The notes: generated by a model from the sequence alone, not told the origin. Shown: positions 17,359-27,057, numbered from the stretch's first letter. The stretch is DNA of 64,000 bases from Oenococcus sicerae (GCF_004102045.2 NZ_CP029684.2:248001-312000); one strand, 5' to 3'. A program made the numbers and translations.

Positions 17359-19659
17359 TCAGATATTGTCATAAAGTTGAGGATCAACTGTTGAAAAGAG
17401 TCGACTAAAGGTTCGGTCAGCCAGAATCGTTAAACGATGCATGGCTCGGCTCGCAACCGTATAAAGCAGCTCGCGATCGGCTTCGCCAGCATAATGATGA
17501 TCATCAGCCTGCCACAAGATGACAGCATCAAATTCCAATCCCTTGGCCAAATAGCCAGGGATAATGATCGTGCCAGGGACCAAACGCTGATTTTCTAAAG
17601 TGATCAAAGTCGAGGCTGTTCCTTTAGCTGTTAGTCTTTGAAAAACGTCTTTGGCTTCAGCGGCCGTTTTAGCAATAATAGCTGTGGTATAGCCAGCGGC
17701 TAAATTACGTGCCAGTGCTTGTGACAAATGAGCTAATGAGTCGCCAGCTTGGAAAACAGGTTTCTCACCTTCGCGGGCAAAAGCCTCGATCGGTTCTGCA
17801 CTTGTTAGTAAAGCACTTGTAAAGTTCGTGATCTGTTCAGTTGAACGATAGCTTTTGGTCAGTTGAATCGTCTTCGATTTGGCCGGATCAAATAATTCAT
17901 ACATAGCTCCTTGAAGCGTCTTGGCGTTCGTACGTGTAAAAATCGCCTGATTCAAATCACCTAATAGCGTCATTTTTGCCTTAGGAAACGAGAATTTTAA
18001 GAAAGCCAATTGGAAAGCCGTATAATCCTGTACTTCATCAACAAAGAGAAAACGAATTGAGCGGTCTCCATGATGGCCGTTGACCAAATCGAATAAGTAC
18101 AAATAGATCGCCGTATCGTTTAGATTTAGTTTTTGGCTCGATAGATCAGCTTGCGATGATTCAACCGAGTGCTGCCATTCATCAACAGAAATATTAAAAT
18201 CCTGTAGATTGATCAATTTCGGTATAGCCTGTAAAAAGCCGATAAAAAGCTTATTAGGGTTCATAAAAATGCCGCGATTGATCTTACGAACGATCGGTTT
18301 AAAGGCCTCACGAACGATTTTTTTGGCCAACTGCTTGTTTTCTTTTTGCTCCGACTCAAACTGACGTTTATCGGGATCACCCAGTAAAATCTCCAATTCA
18401 TCGCTCTGCAAATTTTGAATCGTGATATCAACCCAATCCTTTTTCATTTCTGAAGAGATCCGGCCGCTGACCTTTCTCAGCAATGCCTGCTTGGTCGCTT
18501 CTAGACGCTGGCTAAGCGAATAATTGTCATTGAAAGAATAATAAACGTCCGAAATATCGCTGGCTTTGAAAAAAGCATCATCGCGAAACATAATATTGCG
18601 AAAGCTCATGCCGGCACGACTGATTTGTTTTGAATATTTCTTGACAGCTTTAAAAAAGGATAAGCTGCCTTTTAAATTGGTTAATTTGACTGATTCCGGG
18701 TCGTTTTCGCTCTCAAAGCGTTCAGCTAAAGTCTGTACGTTGATTTTCGGCAGCCGATAGTTGGCATACTGATAAAAAGTCATCTGAATCATATTGTTTT
18801 CACCCAAGTCCGGCAAAACTTCATTAACGTAATCGTTGAAAACCTGATTTGGTGAAAACAAAATAACTTGGCCGGAAGTGATCTTGCCGCGGTATCGGTA
18901 AAGCAAATAAGCGATCCGCTGCAAAACGGCTGCTGTTTTCCCAGATCCAGCGGCGCCTTGAACAAATAGCAAATCAGAGTCGGTATCGCGAATGATACGG
19001 TTCTGCTCTTGCTGGATCGTGCGTACGATCGATTTCATCTTTGTCGAAGAATCGCCAGATAGCGCATCCAATAACAGCTTGTCGCCGACAGCTTCTTCCG
19101 TATCGAACAAAGTGATGATCACGCCATCAGCAATTTCAAATTGACGTTTTAATTTCACATCAGCCGTCTGCTGGCCAGCCGGTGTCTGATAATCAATTCG
19201 GCCTAAAGCGCCATCGTAATAGATCGAAGAAATAGGTGCCCGCCAGTCATAAACATAAAAATGACCCTCTTGGTCCGCAAAAGAAGCCAAGCCGATATAA
19301 ATGCTTTCGCTTTTCTGAGCTTGATTGCTGACATCGACAAAATCAATACGGGCAAAATATGGGTGCCCTTGAAGTTTTTTCAAAGTCTCATATTGGATCT
19401 CAGCTTGAGATTTATCGCGTTCTTTTTGGGCCAGAATTTGCTGTTGTGCATGCACAGATGCACCAGTCTCGACAACCGCGTTAAAATCGGAAAATTTAAC
19501 GCTGATATCCTGCCAGCCCTTCTCGGCTTCTTTTAAATTGTCATTAGCACGTTTGATCCGAGACTGCGTCTGCGCTATTTTTTCATCGAGTTTCTGCAAA
19601 ACCAGATCAAGTCGTTTCTGCTCTTCAATTTCTTTAATGTCTTTCATAATATCTTTCAT
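17359..19659 (-). CDS. helD: HelD-like UvrD/Rep-family ATPase (RNA polymerase recycling)
   Basis: 766 residues, the usual HelD length. A long N-terminal coiled-coil arm (1-110) precedes the 1A domain with Walker A GAAGSGKTAAVLQRIAYLLY; motif II is FLFVDEVQDYTAFQL, motif III MTLLGDLNQAIF, motif IV LTKSYRSTEQI; near the C-terminus KGLEFDAVILW and ELLYTVASRAMHRL complete the SF1 set. HelD removes stalled RNA polymerase from DNA. Two in-frame ATGs (19659 and 19647) lie close together; a minus-strand TATTAT ends 8 bases before the first, and there is no Shine-Dalgarno. Confidence 0.9.
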   Translation of the reverse strand: MKDIMKDIKEIEEQKRLDLVLQKLDEKIAQTQSRIKRANDNLKEAEKGWQDISVKFSDFNAVVETGASVHAQQQILAQKERDKSQAEIQYETLKKLQGHPYFARIDFVDVSNQAQKSESIYIGLASFADQEGHFYVYDWRAPISSIYYDGALGRIDYQTPAGQQTADVKLKRQFEIADGVIITLFDTEEAVGDKLLLDALSGDSSTKMKSIVRTIQQEQNRIIRDTDSDLLFVQGAAGSGKTAAVLQRIAYLLYRYRGKITSGQVILFSPNQVFNDYVNEVLPDLGENNMIQMTFYQYANYRLPKINVQTLAERFESENDPESVKLTNLKGSLSFFKAVKKYSKQISRAGMSFRNIMFRDDAFFKASDISDVYYSFNDNYSLSQRLEATKQALLRKVSGRISSEMKKDWVDITIQNLQSDELEILLGDPDKRQFESEQKENKQLAKKIVREAFKPIVRKINRGIFMNPNKLFIGFLQAIPKLINLQDFNISVDEWQHSVESSQADLSSQKLNLNDTAIYLYLFDLVNGHHGDRSIRFLFVDEVQDYTAFQLAFLKFSFPKAKMTLLGDLNQAIFTRTNAKTLQGAMYELFDPAKSKTIQLTKSYRSTEQITNFTSALLTSAEPIEAFAREGEKPVFQAGDSLAHLSQALARNLAAGYTTAIIAKTAAEAKDVFQRLTAKGTASTLITLENQRLVPGTIIIPGYLAKGLEFDAVILWQADDHHYAGEADRELLYTVASRAMHRLTILADRTFSRLFSTVDPQLYDNI

Positions 19660-19739
19660 AAATCGTCATAATATTATACGCCAGAATCGGGTATGATTGC
19701 ATGACTTATGAACAATAGACTGCGTGCTAAAATTAAAAT

Positions 19740-20438
19740 ATGACACAAAATGGTATAAACGTATTTTTTGTTCGCCACGGACAAACCTACTTTAATTTAA
19801 TGAATCGTTTTCAAGGCTGGTCGGATATCGACTTGACCGATAAAGGCATCGCTGATGGTCAAGCAGCTGGCAAACGGCTGGCAAAGGTTCATTTCACAGC
19901 TGCCTACTCATCCGATCTGTCGCGTGCTCACCGTACTGCTAAATTTATTCTCGATGCCAATCAAGCTGATTCGCCAAAAAAGCCGACGTCCGAAAAAGAT
20001 TTTCGAGAAGTTTTTTTTGGAAGCGCTGAAGGCCTTAGCAATAGAGAAATTTCCGATGGATTTGGCGCAAATGCCGATGCCATTATCACTGAAATATGTC
20101 AGATCGGCTATAACAGTGCGATCGCAAAATATGGTTTTGACAATTTGATGGATCTTTTTAAAAAAAATGACCCGCTAGATTTGGCCGAAGATGCCCACGA
20201 ATTCAATAAACGTCTGCAGCGCGGCTTAAATACGATCCGGCAAAGTTATCAGATCGGCGATAATATTCTCGTCGTGACCCACGGCAGTCTCATGCGATCT
20301 TTAGCCAGCCAATATAAATCTGAAGATCTTGCAGCCAAGAGTTTGGCAAACGGTGCCATTTGCAAATTGATCTTTGAGCCAAAAAAAGACGGTCAAGTAA
20401 CCGTCGACACATGGAATGATATCGAAAAAATCTGGTAA
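19740..20438 (+). CDS. Histidine phosphatase family protein (phosphoglycerate mutase-like)
   Basis: 232 residues. RHG motif FFVRHGQTYFNLMNRFQGWSD at the N-terminus (phospho-accepting His near 12), AYSSDLSRAHRTA with the second Arg, the catalytic acid near REVFFGSAEG, and VVTHGSLMRSLA with the second His. These enzymes range from cofactor-dependent phosphoglycerate mutase to sugar-phosphate phosphatases; the long insert between REVFFG and VVTHG points to the phosphatase side. TGCTAAAAT, an extended -10, ends 6 bases before the ATG and there is no Shine-Dalgarno: leaderless. Confidence 0.85.
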   Translation: MTQNGINVFFVRHGQTYFNLMNRFQGWSDIDLTDKGIADGQAAGKRLAKVHFTAAYSSDLSRAHRTAKFILDANQADSPKKPTSEKDFREVFFGSAEGLSNREISDGFGANADAIITEICQIGYNSAIAKYGFDNLMDLFKKNDPLDLAEDAHEFNKRLQRGLNTIRQSYQIGDNILVVTHGSLMRSLASQYKSEDLAAKSLANGAICKLIFEPKKDGQVTVDTWNDIEKIW

Positions 20439-20453
20439 TTGCCAGATTTTTTT
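20428..20453. terminator. Terminator between convergent genes
   Basis: AAATCTGG / CCAGATTT (20428-20435, 20442-20449) with the stop codon of the 19740 gene in the loop and seven T after it on the plus strand; the minus strand also ends in A/T, so it may serve the femX operon as well. Confidence 0.8.
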
Positions 20454-21720
20454 ATTGTCGATGCAATATGTTTTTTAAAAAACGGTATAACTGATATTTC
20501 GGTCGATTAACCGGAAAATCAAAACTGCCGACCATTTCTCTTGTGCAGCCATTAAAATGAGTTTTAAAACCTAAAACACCATCTGAACCATCAAATTTAC
20601 CGCTGACACCATAAAAATTGTATAGCGGGATCTTTTCATTAACAGCTTCTGTGATCATGTGATCTTGGATTTCGTAAGGTGCAAAAAAGTCTTCATAATT
20701 TTCATCACTGCCGGAGTAAAGATAGACGATTTCCTGCTGTTCAACCACAAATAAAGCGACAGCAACCAGCGCAACATCGGTAGCACTGTTTCGACGGATG
20801 GTTTTAGCCTCTTCCAGCCGTTTTTGCAGGGCTGTTTCGGTTTTCAAGCCTTCGGACAGCTGGCGCTTAGCCGAAGCCGAAAGATCGCTAAGATCGGTTA
20901 AATCCTGATATTTTTCACCAGCCAGCCGAACCAGCTTGTTTTGAACATCCTCGAGGTCTTGGCTGATGGATCGTGCATAATCTTTGAAATTGATCTCAGC
21001 AAACATAAATTTCGCTTTATCCCGATAAATATCAAATAAGGTCTCGTAAAAAGACAGATCTTTATCATGGTAATGCAGACGATCAGCGGTTGCCTGCGTA
21101 ATTTTTTTAAAAGCTGCTAACTCATCTTTACCGATCTGTCTGAGCTTAATGCCGAATTGCTTGTTTTTATTCAGATGATATTTTGCCTGTCGATTGTAAG
21201 ATTTCACAACGTTCTGCGGATCAACTTGGCGCAGATCTTTAACGAATTGCCATTCAGGTTCACCGGAAGTTGAATAACCAACGGCGGGTAATTGGGAATC
21301 GCTGGCTAAAGCGGCTAATTTTTCAACGAGTTTAGTGTTCTTTTCACCGATCAAATCACCTTTTTCCGTGAATTCTGCGTAAGCAATATTCGGTCTAATA
21401 CGAATAAAAAGACCATTATGCTGCCGAGCAAAATGTCTTAAGCCATCAATAAAGCTTTGAAATAAAGCTGTATCAGAGTAATCTAGCAAAGGTCCGCGTT
21501 CAATCGAAAAAAGCTCGCCAAATTTGACTTTAGACCAAGTCACAACAGCGGCCGCAGCAATATTGCCGTCGTCATCTGTTAAACCCAGCAGTTTTACCTG
21601 ATCGCCGCGTTGGTTTAATAAATTCTTCTGCTCAAGCGACTGGATAAAATTACCTTGTGGATGTGATTGCTCAAAACGGGCATAGTCAAGATCATCTAAT
21701 TCACTGAATTTGTATGACAT
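20452..21720 (-). CDS. FemA/FemB-type peptidoglycan cross-bridge aminoacyltransferase (with coiled-coil arm)
   Basis: 422 residues. Two GNAT-like lobes as in FemA/MurM: lobe 1 about 1-170 (FEQSHPQGNFIQS, FSIERGPLLDY, LFIRIRPN), lobe 2 with SYNRQAKYHLNKNKQFGIKL and the C-terminal YNFYGVSGKFDGSDGVLGFK. A helical insert at about 240-305 forms the coiled-coil arm of the FemA/B class. It adds amino acids from aminoacyl-tRNA to the lipid II side chain. It is last in the rfbD-fem-sortase-fem operon; its ATG overlaps the sortase stop (TAATG). Confidence 0.88.
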   Translation of the reverse strand: MSYKFSELDDLDYARFEQSHPQGNFIQSLEQKNLLNQRGDQVKLLGLTDDDGNIAAAAVVTWSKVKFGELFSIERGPLLDYSDTALFQSFIDGLRHFARQHNGLFIRIRPNIAYAEFTEKGDLIGEKNTKLVEKLAALASDSQLPAVGYSTSGEPEWQFVKDLRQVDPQNVVKSYNRQAKYHLNKNKQFGIKLRQIGKDELAAFKKITQATADRLHYHDKDLSFYETLFDIYRDKAKFMFAEINFKDYARSISQDLEDVQNKLVRLAGEKYQDLTDLSDLSASAKRQLSEGLKTETALQKRLEEAKTIRRNSATDVALVAVALFVVEQQEIVYLYSGSDENYEDFFAPYEIQDHMITEAVNEKIPLYNFYGVSGKFDGSDGVLGFKTHFNGCTREMVGSFDFPVNRPKYQLYRFLKNILHRQ

Positions 21721-22562
21721 TATTTCTTAAATCCTCCCATTGCGCCATTGGCACCCTCTTCTTGACCAGGATTCCACCAATTAACGTGTGCATTTGTTTC
21801 ATTGATTCGCATATCAAAGACCTTTAATAGTGTTGCAGGCGCCTTTAAGACTGGATACTTATGCGACAGTACCGCCCTGGTCACGATTCGATAATTTATG
21901 TTGGGAAACAGACATGAAATGACGGTCAAAGTCGGCTTTCCTTTGATCGTGTTGTTGGGATCCATGATCGAAACTTGATCTTTATAAACTGTTTCCTGCA
22001 GCACTATTTCATAGACATACAAATAATTTTTATCGATCGTATAAATTTTCGTCTTGTCAAGACTGTGAACATCATGTGTACCGCTGCTTGTCAAATATGG
22101 TGCATTACTATTTTGACGCAATTGCAGCGCTGAAAAACCCGTCACATGATTATTAAAATTATGAGCTGCCAGAGAGAAATTAGTTTTCTCGCCCATTGTC
22201 TGGCCTTTAACCGAAGCAGCACCTAAATTCAAGGTCACGCTGCTGTAAGGATTGACGTAGATCGGCAATAAAATATGCCTGCTGGGAATGCCGACATAAC
22301 CAATCTTCGTCTGTCCTTGATCAGCGTGAGGATTCCATTTGACCATTTTTAAGATATCAGCCGCATAATGGGTATCTGTCTTCTTGGCAAAACTTTTTTT
22401 CGGCTGATAGACTTTTAAGGGCTGAATCCGAGCGTAAAGTTCCTGATAATGCTGATAGATTAAATAACCTGAGGTAGCTGCAAACAATAACAAAATTAGA
22501 ACAGGCAGCAGCCATCGCCTAGCGACACTCGTGTTCTGATTGTGCTTTAATTTTTTAACCAT
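21720..22562 (-). CDS. Class A-like sortase
   Basis: 280 residues: basic N-terminus, membrane span about 17-37, then the sortase barrel. Catalytic set: His134 (SLAAHNF), Cys217 (TLTVISCLFP), Arg225 or Arg229 (NYRIVTRAV). The usual TLxTC is VISC here. Sortases join LPxTG proteins to the peptidoglycan cross-bridge. No LPxTG protein is encoded in this window. It lies between two cross-bridge-building Fem enzymes with 1-base overlaps on both sides, so substrate and enzyme of cell-wall anchoring are co-expressed. About 45 C-terminal residues after the catalytic Arg form an uncommon extension. Confidence 0.87.
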   Translation of the reverse strand: MVKKLKHNQNTSVARRWLLPVLILLLFAATSGYLIYQHYQELYARIQPLKVYQPKKSFAKKTDTHYAADILKMVKWNPHADQGQTKIGYVGIPSRHILLPIYVNPYSSVTLNLGAASVKGQTMGEKTNFSLAAHNFNNHVTGFSALQLRQNSNAPYLTSSGTHDVHSLDKTKIYTIDKNYLYVYEIVLQETVYKDQVSIMDPNNTIKGKPTLTVISCLFPNINYRIVTRAVLSHKYPVLKAPATLLKVFDMRINETNAHVNWWNPGQEEGANGAMGGFKK

Positions 22563-23578
22563 TATTTAAAAGTCAAGAGATATTGTTCGTAAGCCTGCTG
22601 GTCAAGCACTTTATCTATTTCGCCGATATATTCACGCGGCTGGTCTTCATAAGTAAAGCCGTGTTTGAAACGATACAGACCATCACTTGGGTCAAAACGA
22701 TCCACACCGCCAAAATCATACTCGGCCTTGCCCAAAGATAGGCCCCACTTGGTCATTTCCCATTGAAGCAGATAAGGACCATAGTGTTTGGAGTAGGCAC
22801 GATCAGAGCCAGCATACATGTACCAGATCTCATCGCCATGGGCAAAACCGATCCCAGCACAGATGACCTGGTTTTCAAAGTGGGCTAAAAATACTTTGAA
22901 TAATCCTGTTTCTGCAAATAAATCACTCATGCGATAAAAATATTCTTTAGGCCGATAGGTGATCTGCTGAGTATGTGCCATCATCACGTAGGTATCGTAA
23001 AAACGATCAATAAACTCATGCGAGCTGCCTGAATCAACCGTCACGCCATCCTTGATCGCTCGACGGATCTGATTACGATAAGCACGCTTAAAGTGGACCA
23101 TCAATTCATCGTCGCTGTGGATACCTTCGTAGCTGAGGACCATGTTTCTCCGCGGCTGAATATTACCGTGCATGTGCTCGATATCAACATTGCGTGTCTG
23201 ATAACCAGCAGCGATATAGCGGTCATTTAAGCCAGCATCGTACAGTACTTCTGGATCCATACGCAATAGAAAAACATCATCCGGCAAGGCCGCGACCGCT
23301 TCATCGACAAGGCTGTTAACAAGTTCGATATTCTCAAAATCTGCGATCGGTCCGCGCGGTGAATATGCTAATAATTTTCCAGGAACCGCTTCGATCGTCA
23401 AGACAGCCATAGCAGCCGTGATTTGACCCTGGGCATCCTCTTGATAAACATAAAGATGGCCCCAATTATCTTTCAATTCGCCCCAAAGTGTATCTTGTGT
23501 TGCCTGTCCACGCCAATTACTGCGGACAAATTGATTGTATTTTTTTACTGTTTTTTCATCATTTAAATTTAATATCAT
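22562..23578 (-). CDS. FemX-type peptidoglycan aminoacyltransferase (no coiled-coil arm)
   Basis: 338 residues. FemX/MurM family: GELKDNWGHLYVY and LAYSPRGPIADF in lobe 1, HFKRAYRNQIRRAIKDGV and CAGIGFAHGDEIWYMYAGSD in lobe 2, ending YDFGGVDRFDPSDGLYRFKHGF. It lacks the helical insert of its downstream paralogue, typical of the enzyme that adds the first cross-bridge residue. Start ATG overlaps the rfbD stop by 4 bases (ATGA). Confidence 0.88.
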   Translation of the reverse strand: MILNLNDEKTVKKYNQFVRSNWRGQATQDTLWGELKDNWGHLYVYQEDAQGQITAAMAVLTIEAVPGKLLAYSPRGPIADFENIELVNSLVDEAVAALPDDVFLLRMDPEVLYDAGLNDRYIAAGYQTRNVDIEHMHGNIQPRRNMVLSYEGIHSDDELMVHFKRAYRNQIRRAIKDGVTVDSGSSHEFIDRFYDTYVMMAHTQQITYRPKEYFYRMSDLFAETGLFKVFLAHFENQVICAGIGFAHGDEIWYMYAGSDRAYSKHYGPYLLQWEMTKWGLSLGKAEYDFGGVDRFDPSDGLYRFKHGFTYEDQPREYIGEIDKVLDQQAYEQYLLTFK

Positions 23579-24417
23579 AACTTATCTATCATACCCGACA
23601 TTTTTAACGCCTCTTGCCAAGTTGGTATCACAAAACCCGTCGCTTTACTTTTTGCTAAACTCAAAACCGAGTGCCGCGGACGATAGGCTTTTTGTGGAAA
23701 CTGATCTGAACTCACTGGTCGAATATCAACTTGTTTATCTTTTAAAATTTCTTTTGCAAAGTCAAACCAACTGGCCGTATGGTCATTTGACAAATTATAA
23801 ATACCATATGCTGCATCATGGTCGACGAGATAAAGTATAAATTCAGCCAATGTTTTTGTCCAAGTCGGCCGGCCGATCTGATCATTAACGACCGAAAGCT
23901 GGGGATGTGCCTGAGCGAGTTTTAACATTGTGTAGACGAAATTTTTTCCGTACTGGCCAAATACCCAGCTAGTTCGAATAATATAGGCTGCTGCACCGCT
24001 CGCCAAAACCGCTTCTTCACCGGCCAGTTTTGCCTTGCCATATTCATTTTTAGCTGCAGTTTGGTCAGTTTCTAAATAGTCGCCCGTCTTCGTACCATCA
24101 AAAACATAGTCGGTGGAAATATAAACAAGTTTTGCCTGAAAATTTTTAGCTGCCTGGGCTAGATTTTTTGTGCCATCACGGTTCACGGCCCAATTCAGGT
24201 CTTTACCCTGGTCTTCAGCCAAATCAACCTTCGTGTAGGCAGCCGCATCTAAAATAACATCAGGCCGCTGTGCCTGCACTGCCTCAAAAACCAGTTGCCG
24301 ATTTGTAATATCGAGCGTTTTGGCATCATAGGCAACAAAATCAATACCAGATCTTTCTAATAATTCATGCAGCTCTTGACCGAGCTGTCCATTGGCTCCA
24401 GTAATTAAATATTTCAT
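23575..24417 (-). CDS. rfbD: dTDP-4-dehydrorhamnose reductase
   Basis: 280 residues from the ATG at 24417. SDR fold: YLITGANGQLGQEL binds NADPH, DAAAYTKVDLAE, LVYISTDYVFDG, and the catalytic Tyr-Lys pair in NEYGKAKLAGEE. It performs the last step to dTDP-L-rhamnose. It is separated from rfbA-C-B by an opposite-strand transporter and instead leads the fem-sortase operon. TATGAT ends 7 bases before the ATG with no Shine-Dalgarno, hence leaderless; an earlier in-frame ATG at 24429 would overlap this promoter. Confidence 0.93.
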   Translation of the reverse strand: MKYLITGANGQLGQELHELLERSGIDFVAYDAKTLDITNRQLVFEAVQAQRPDVILDAAAYTKVDLAEDQGKDLNWAVNRDGTKNLAQAAKNFQAKLVYISTDYVFDGTKTGDYLETDQTAAKNEYGKAKLAGEEAVLASGAAAYIIRTSWVFGQYGKNFVYTMLKLAQAHPQLSVVNDQIGRPTWTKTLAEFILYLVDHDAAYGIYNLSNDHTASWFDFAKEILKDKQVDIRPVSSDQFPQKAYRPRHSVLSLAKSKATGFVIPTWQEALKMSGMIDKL

Positions 24418-24424
24418 AATGCTA

Positions 24425-24430
24425 ATCATA
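24425..24430 (-). promoter_or_regulatory. -10 element of the leaderless rfbD-fem-sortase operon
   Basis: TATGAT on the minus strand, exactly 7 bases before the rfbD ATG; no purine-rich ribosome site between. Confidence 0.6.
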
Positions 24431-24531
24431 ACTCACACCCATGATCAGTTTTCAGCCTGAAAAAGAATGTGAAAAACATGCTCAATAGTGATAATTTAGA
24501 GACAATTGTTTTTTAAAGGTGGACAAATGTT

Positions 24532-25482
24532 ATGCAGGTATTTTTAGAAAGTGGATCAGGAATTTTAATGATCATTTTAATGGTGGCAGTCGGTTATGTG
24601 CTAGCTGATCGCGGCTGGTTTACTGAGGATTCAACCAAATTGATCGCCCGCTTAGTGACACAAATTGCCTTGCCACCCTACATGATCTCCTCGATCACAA
24701 ATGATTTCTCCAAGGGCGAGCTCCTGCATATGCTACCAGATCTTCGCTATCCAGTCTTATCAATGCTGATTTTGTATGCACTGTCTATTCTCATTGTGCG
24801 CTTGATCAAAGTTAAGCTTAAACATAAAGGACTTTTCGAATCAATGTTTTTTAATTCCAATACAGTGTTCGTGGGGCTGCCAATTAATCTGGCTATTTTC
24901 GGACCGAAAAGTTCGCCCTATGTGCTCGTCTATTATATGGCGAACACGACTATTTTTTGGACTCTAGGTGTCTATTTGATTCAGCGAGATGGCCAAAAGG
25001 ACCCAGAAGTCAGTCTAAAAGCGGTCATGCAAAAGATCTTTTCAGCACCTTTGATCGGTTTTATCATCGGCGTACTGCTGGTTGTTTTGAACATTCATTT
25101 GCCTAGTTTTCTTATGAAAGGCTTTAATTATATGGGTGCTTTGACGATTCCACTATCTATGATCTTTATCGGCATTTCAGTCCATAAAGCCGGTATCAAA
25201 AATATGGAAATCAACCGTGACAGCTTAGGCGTTTTATCCGGTCGCTTTCTGTTTGCACCAATGCTGATGATGCTCTTGGTGCTGCCCAGTTCCATGCCGA
25301 TTTTGATGAAACAAGTCTTTATTTTGCAGTCCTGCATGCCAGTGATGACCAACGCGCCGGTCGTTTCCAAAATGTATAAAGCCGATGCTAATTTTTCATC
25401 GATAATGGTCACAGAAACGACCTTGTTATCCTTAGCGATCGTCCCGATCATGATGCTGATCATTAGCCATTTGGCCCTATAA
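24532..25482 (+). CDS. AEC-family carrier (auxin efflux / malate permease type)
   Basis: 316 residues with about ten membrane spans in two inverted halves. Family marks: ALPPYMISSIT in span 2, FFNSNTVFVGLPINLAIFG with the crossover Asn/Pro, PLSMIFIGISV, and near the end QSCMPVMTNAPVVSKMY. The malolactic transporter MleP of oenococci belongs to this family, but nothing here (no mleA neighbour) proves malate as substrate. Shine-Dalgarno AGGTGG lies before the ATG. It is a single gene between rfbB and rfbD on the other strand. Confidence 0.85.
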   Translation: MQVFLESGSGILMIILMVAVGYVLADRGWFTEDSTKLIARLVTQIALPPYMISSITNDFSKGELLHMLPDLRYPVLSMLILYALSILIVRLIKVKLKHKGLFESMFFNSNTVFVGLPINLAIFGPKSSPYVLVYYMANTTIFWTLGVYLIQRDGQKDPEVSLKAVMQKIFSAPLIGFIIGVLLVVLNIHLPSFLMKGFNYMGALTIPLSMIFIGISVHKAGIKNMEINRDSLGVLSGRFLFAPMLMMLLVLPSSMPILMKQVFILQSCMPVMTNAPVVSKMYKADANFSSIMVTETTLLSLAIVPIMMLIISHLAL

Positions 25483-25494
25483 AAAAACGCCGAA

Positions 25495-26484
25495 TTATTT
25501 CAGCGCCGCTTTGGCTTTTAATGGCTGCCACCATTGTTCATTATTTTTATACCAATCAATCGTTTTGACGATTCCTTCATCAAACATGATCGTCGGCTCC
25601 CAGCCGAGGTCACGCTTAATTTTACTTGGATCGATCGCGTAACGCCGATCATGACCCAAACGGTCTTTCACATATTTAATACGATCTTTGGAAATTCCCA
25701 AATTGTCTACGATCAACTGAACGATCTGATTATTGGTTTTTTCATTGTGTCCGCCAACATTATAGATTTCACCAGCTTTGCCTTCACGCAAAACTAAATC
25801 AATTGCCCGACCATGGTCTTTGACATAAAGCCAGTCGCGAATATTCTGGCCATCCCCATAAATCGGCAAATCGCCGCCAGTCATAGCGTTCGTCACCATC
25901 AAAGGAATCAATTTTTCTGGGAATTGATAAGGGCCATAATTGTTCGAGGTCCGCGTGATATTTACATTCAAACCATAAGTTTCATAAAAAGCACGTACTT
26001 CCATATCCGCTGATGCTTTAGAAGCAGAATAAGGTGAATTTGGTGCCAAAGCCGTTTCTTCATCAAAATAACCAGTCTGGCCAAGGCTGCCGTAAACTTC
26101 ATCAGTTGATACTTGCAAAAACTTTTTAATGCCGTATTTTTTGGCAGTTTGCAATAAATTAACCGTGCCTTCAACATTGGTCTGGACGAATAATTCTGGA
26201 TGCAGGATCGAACGATCCACATGTGATTCAGCAGCAAAGTTAACGACTGCATCGAAATCATAAGTCTTAAATAAAAAGTCGACTAATTGGGCATTACGGA
26301 TATCGCCATGCACAAAAATATGTTTCGGCTGATCTTTAATGTCGTCAAAATTATGCAAATTGCCGGCATAAGTCAAGAGATCCAAGTCAATCAAATTATC
26401 TTCGGGATGGGCATCCAACATATAGTGAATGAAGTTGGAACCGATAAAACCAGCACCGCCTGTAACAAGAATATTCATAGCCAT
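25495..26484 (-). CDS. rfbB: dTDP-glucose 4,6-dehydratase
   Basis: 329 residues. NAD-binding ILVTGGAGFIGSNFIHYML, VVNFAAESHVDRSI, the active-site STDEVYGSLG and YSASKASADM (Tyr/Lys), and RTSNNYGPYQFPEKLIPLM for sugar-nucleotide binding. It makes dTDP-4-keto-6-deoxyglucose, step two of dTDP-L-rhamnose synthesis. Third gene of rfbA-C-B, 3 bases after rfbC, with GGGGAG as ribosome site. Confidence 0.96.
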   Translation of the reverse strand: MAMNILVTGGAGFIGSNFIHYMLDAHPEDNLIDLDLLTYAGNLHNFDDIKDQPKHIFVHGDIRNAQLVDFLFKTYDFDAVVNFAAESHVDRSILHPELFVQTNVEGTVNLLQTAKKYGIKKFLQVSTDEVYGSLGQTGYFDEETALAPNSPYSASKASADMEVRAFYETYGLNVNITRTSNNYGPYQFPEKLIPLMVTNAMTGGDLPIYGDGQNIRDWLYVKDHGRAIDLVLREGKAGEIYNVGGHNEKTNNQIVQLIVDNLGISKDRIKYVKDRLGHDRRYAIDPSKIKRDLGWEPTIMFDEGIVKTIDWYKNNEQWWQPLKAKAALK

Positions 26485-26487
26485 CGT

Positions 26488-27057
26488 TTAGATCTCCCCA
26501 TAAATAAAATTATTTTCTGCATCCTTCAACTGCGGCCGTTTTAAATCTTTGTCGGACATAATCGCATGACTAACATCAGTTGGCCATTGGATACCAACAT
26601 CCGGATCATTAAAGGCAATACCGCGATCTGCCTGTGGTGCATAATAGCCATCGACTTTGTAAATGAAATTCACATTTGGCGTCAAAGTGACAAATCCATG
26701 AGCAAAACCCTTTGGTACCAGCAGCTGCCGATGATTATACTCTGATAAAATGTAGCCTTCCCATTGACTGTAAGTTGGTGAACCCTTTCGCAGATCGACC
26801 AAGCAATCCCAGATCACACCAGTCACAACGCGCACGATCTTCGTCTGCGTATAAGGCGCTAATTGATAATGCATCCCGCGTAAAACGCCCGCTTCAGCTG
26901 ACAAGGATTGATTGTCCTGGGTGAAATCATATTTAAGACCAAGGGCCTCGAACTTTTCCTTCGTCCATGTTTCTGTAAAAAAGCCGCGATTATCACCGAA
27001 AACATCCGTCTCGATCAGTTTCACATCTTGTAATTTTGTATTGATTAATTTAACCAT
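26488..27057 (-). CDS. rfbC: dTDP-4-dehydrorhamnose 3,5-epimerase
   Basis: 189 residues, cupin fold. Marks: GDNRGFFTETW, DNQSLSAEAGVLRGMHYQ with the catalytic His, VWDCLVDLRKGSPTY and LLVPKGFAHGFVTL. Epimerises the 4-keto sugar at C3 and C5. It starts one base after rfbA ends, so the two are coupled. Confidence 0.95.
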   Translation of the reverse strand: MVKLINTKLQDVKLIETDVFGDNRGFFTETWTKEKFEALGLKYDFTQDNQSLSAEAGVLRGMHYQLAPYTQTKIVRVVTGVIWDCLVDLRKGSPTYSQWEGYILSEYNHRQLLVPKGFAHGFVTLTPNVNFIYKVDGYYAPQADRGIAFNDPDVGIQWPTDVSHAIMSDKDLKRPQLKDAENNFIYGEI

